NCBI RefSeq assembly: GCF_000250675.2
Contig: NC_018681.1
Coordinates: 806,001 to 870,000 of the forward strand
Reading direction: 5' to 3'
DNA length: 64,000 bases
Source of the DNA: Nocardia brasiliensis ATCC 700358
Lineage (GTDB): Bacteria > Actinomycetota > Actinomycetes > Mycobacteriales > Mycobacteriaceae
Below are positions 63,612 to 64,000 of the stretch, one piece after another. Below the pieces are notes generated by a model, which was given only the letters and a program-made list of their open reading frames with translations, made no database searches and was not told the origin of the DNA. The translations under genes and the position numbers were made by a program. Position 1 is the first letter of the stretch. Each line of letters opens with the position of its first letter.

Positions 63612-64000
63612 ATGACCACCGAGGCATACGTTTTCGAGGCCATCCGTACCCCGCGCGGCAAGGGCAAGCGCACCGGCTCGCTGCACGAGGTCAAGCCGAT
63701 CTCCCTGGTGGTGGGCCTGATCGAGGAGCTGCGCGTGCGGTTTCCCGACCTCGACGAGAACCGGATCTCCGACGTGGTGCTCGGCTGCGTCACGCCGATC
63801 GGTGATCAGGGCATGGATATCGCCCGCACGGCGGTGAATCTGGCCGGGCTGCCCGACACGGTCGGCGGCGTGCAGATCAACCGGTTCTGCGGTTCGGGAC
63901 TCTCGGCGGTCGGGATGGCCGCCGCCAGTGTGCGTTCCGGTTTCGAGGAGCTGGTCATCACGGGTGGCGTGGAGTCCATGTCCCGGGTCGAAATGGGCAG
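63612..64000 (+). CDS. Acetyl-CoA C-acyltransferase (thiolase), 3'-truncated
   Basis: The first 129 codons are present; the rest lies outside the window. The start reads TTEAYVFEAIRTPRGKGKRTGSL, as in FadA-type thiolases, and the nucleophile Cys is in NRFCGSGLSAV, with GGVESMSRVEM at the end. Thiolases perform the last step of beta-oxidation. The gene is 40 bp after the acyl-CoA dehydrogenase and likely cotranscribed. Confidence 0.93.
   Translation, partial: MTTEAYVFEAIRTPRGKGKRTGSLHEVKPISLVVGLIEELRVRFPDLDENRISDVVLGCVTPIGDQGMDIARTAVNLAGLPDTVGGVQINRFCGSGLSAVGMAAASVRSGFEELVITGGVESMSRVEMG

Overview
The window is about 70% GC and densely packed, with GTG and TTG starts. Its gene set is that of a mycolic-acid actinomycete, most likely Nocardia. 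Markers include the DUF2530, DUF2537 and DUF6928 proteins, SepH, PrrA/PrrB, two citrate synthases, a conservon, a hemophore-like exported protein and an actinobacterial LigD. The gene order Rv0879c-Rv0880-Rv0881-Rv0882-Rv0883c-serC-citA-gltA2-prrB-prrA-accD3-echA6-Rv0906-Rv0909-like-ligD of Mycobacterium tuberculosis (recalled, not searched) is largely kept but interrupted by Nocardia-type genes. This is a conserved chromosomal backbone with accessory insertions, not a mobile island. No rRNA, tRNA, CRISPR array or insertion sequence was seen.

Layout. 1-9995: truncated neutral ceramidase, DUF2530, MarR, YccF, an Eis-like acetyltransferase, a TrmH-type RNA methyltransferase coupled to DUF2537, DUF6928, sepH, serC and a hypothetical. 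10006-16241: polysaccharide deacetylase, citA, pdxH, an MFS exporter, gltA2 and an FKBP isomerase. 16296-22222: a YhgE/Pip-like lipoprotein, prrA-prrB, a hemophore-related protein and a propionate/acetate-CoA ligase. 22499-27579: a four-gene conservon (sensor kinase, roadblock protein, DUF742 protein, small GTPase). Its kinase carries a very long LPQR-repeat tail and is preceded by a possible leader peptide. 27632-36987: accD3, a VapBC module, an aldo/keto reductase, a flavoprotein, echA6, a metallo-beta-lactamase-fold hydrolase, a small Rv0909-like protein and ligD, with a second Rv0909-like protein just after ligD.

37645-53027: two secreted lipases, exported and membrane proteins, a two-gene ECF vitamin/metal importer (S-A-A' fused, plus T), a Baeyer-Villiger monooxygenase divergent from an AraC regulator across a five-copy 36-bp repeat, a catalase-fold protein with a metallophosphoesterase, a MarR/TIGR03086 divergent pair over a 33-bp palindrome, a pseudouridine synthase, a class III adenylate cyclase and a Cys-rich exported protein. 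53325-64000: a BTAD-ATPase regulator divergent from an alpha/beta hydrolase, a PadR/membrane-protein pair, an ECF42-type sigma factor with its DGPF partner and an SRPBCC target gene, and a TetR gene divergent from an acyl-CoA dehydrogenase and a thiolase that runs off the window.

The main themes are lipid and acyl-CoA metabolism (ceramidase, acyl-CoA ligase, accD3, echA6, lipases, acyl-CoA dehydrogenase, thiolase), central carbon entry (two citrate synthases), and many local regulator-target pairs with visible operators. All functional calls come from reading the translations by eye; no database search was run.
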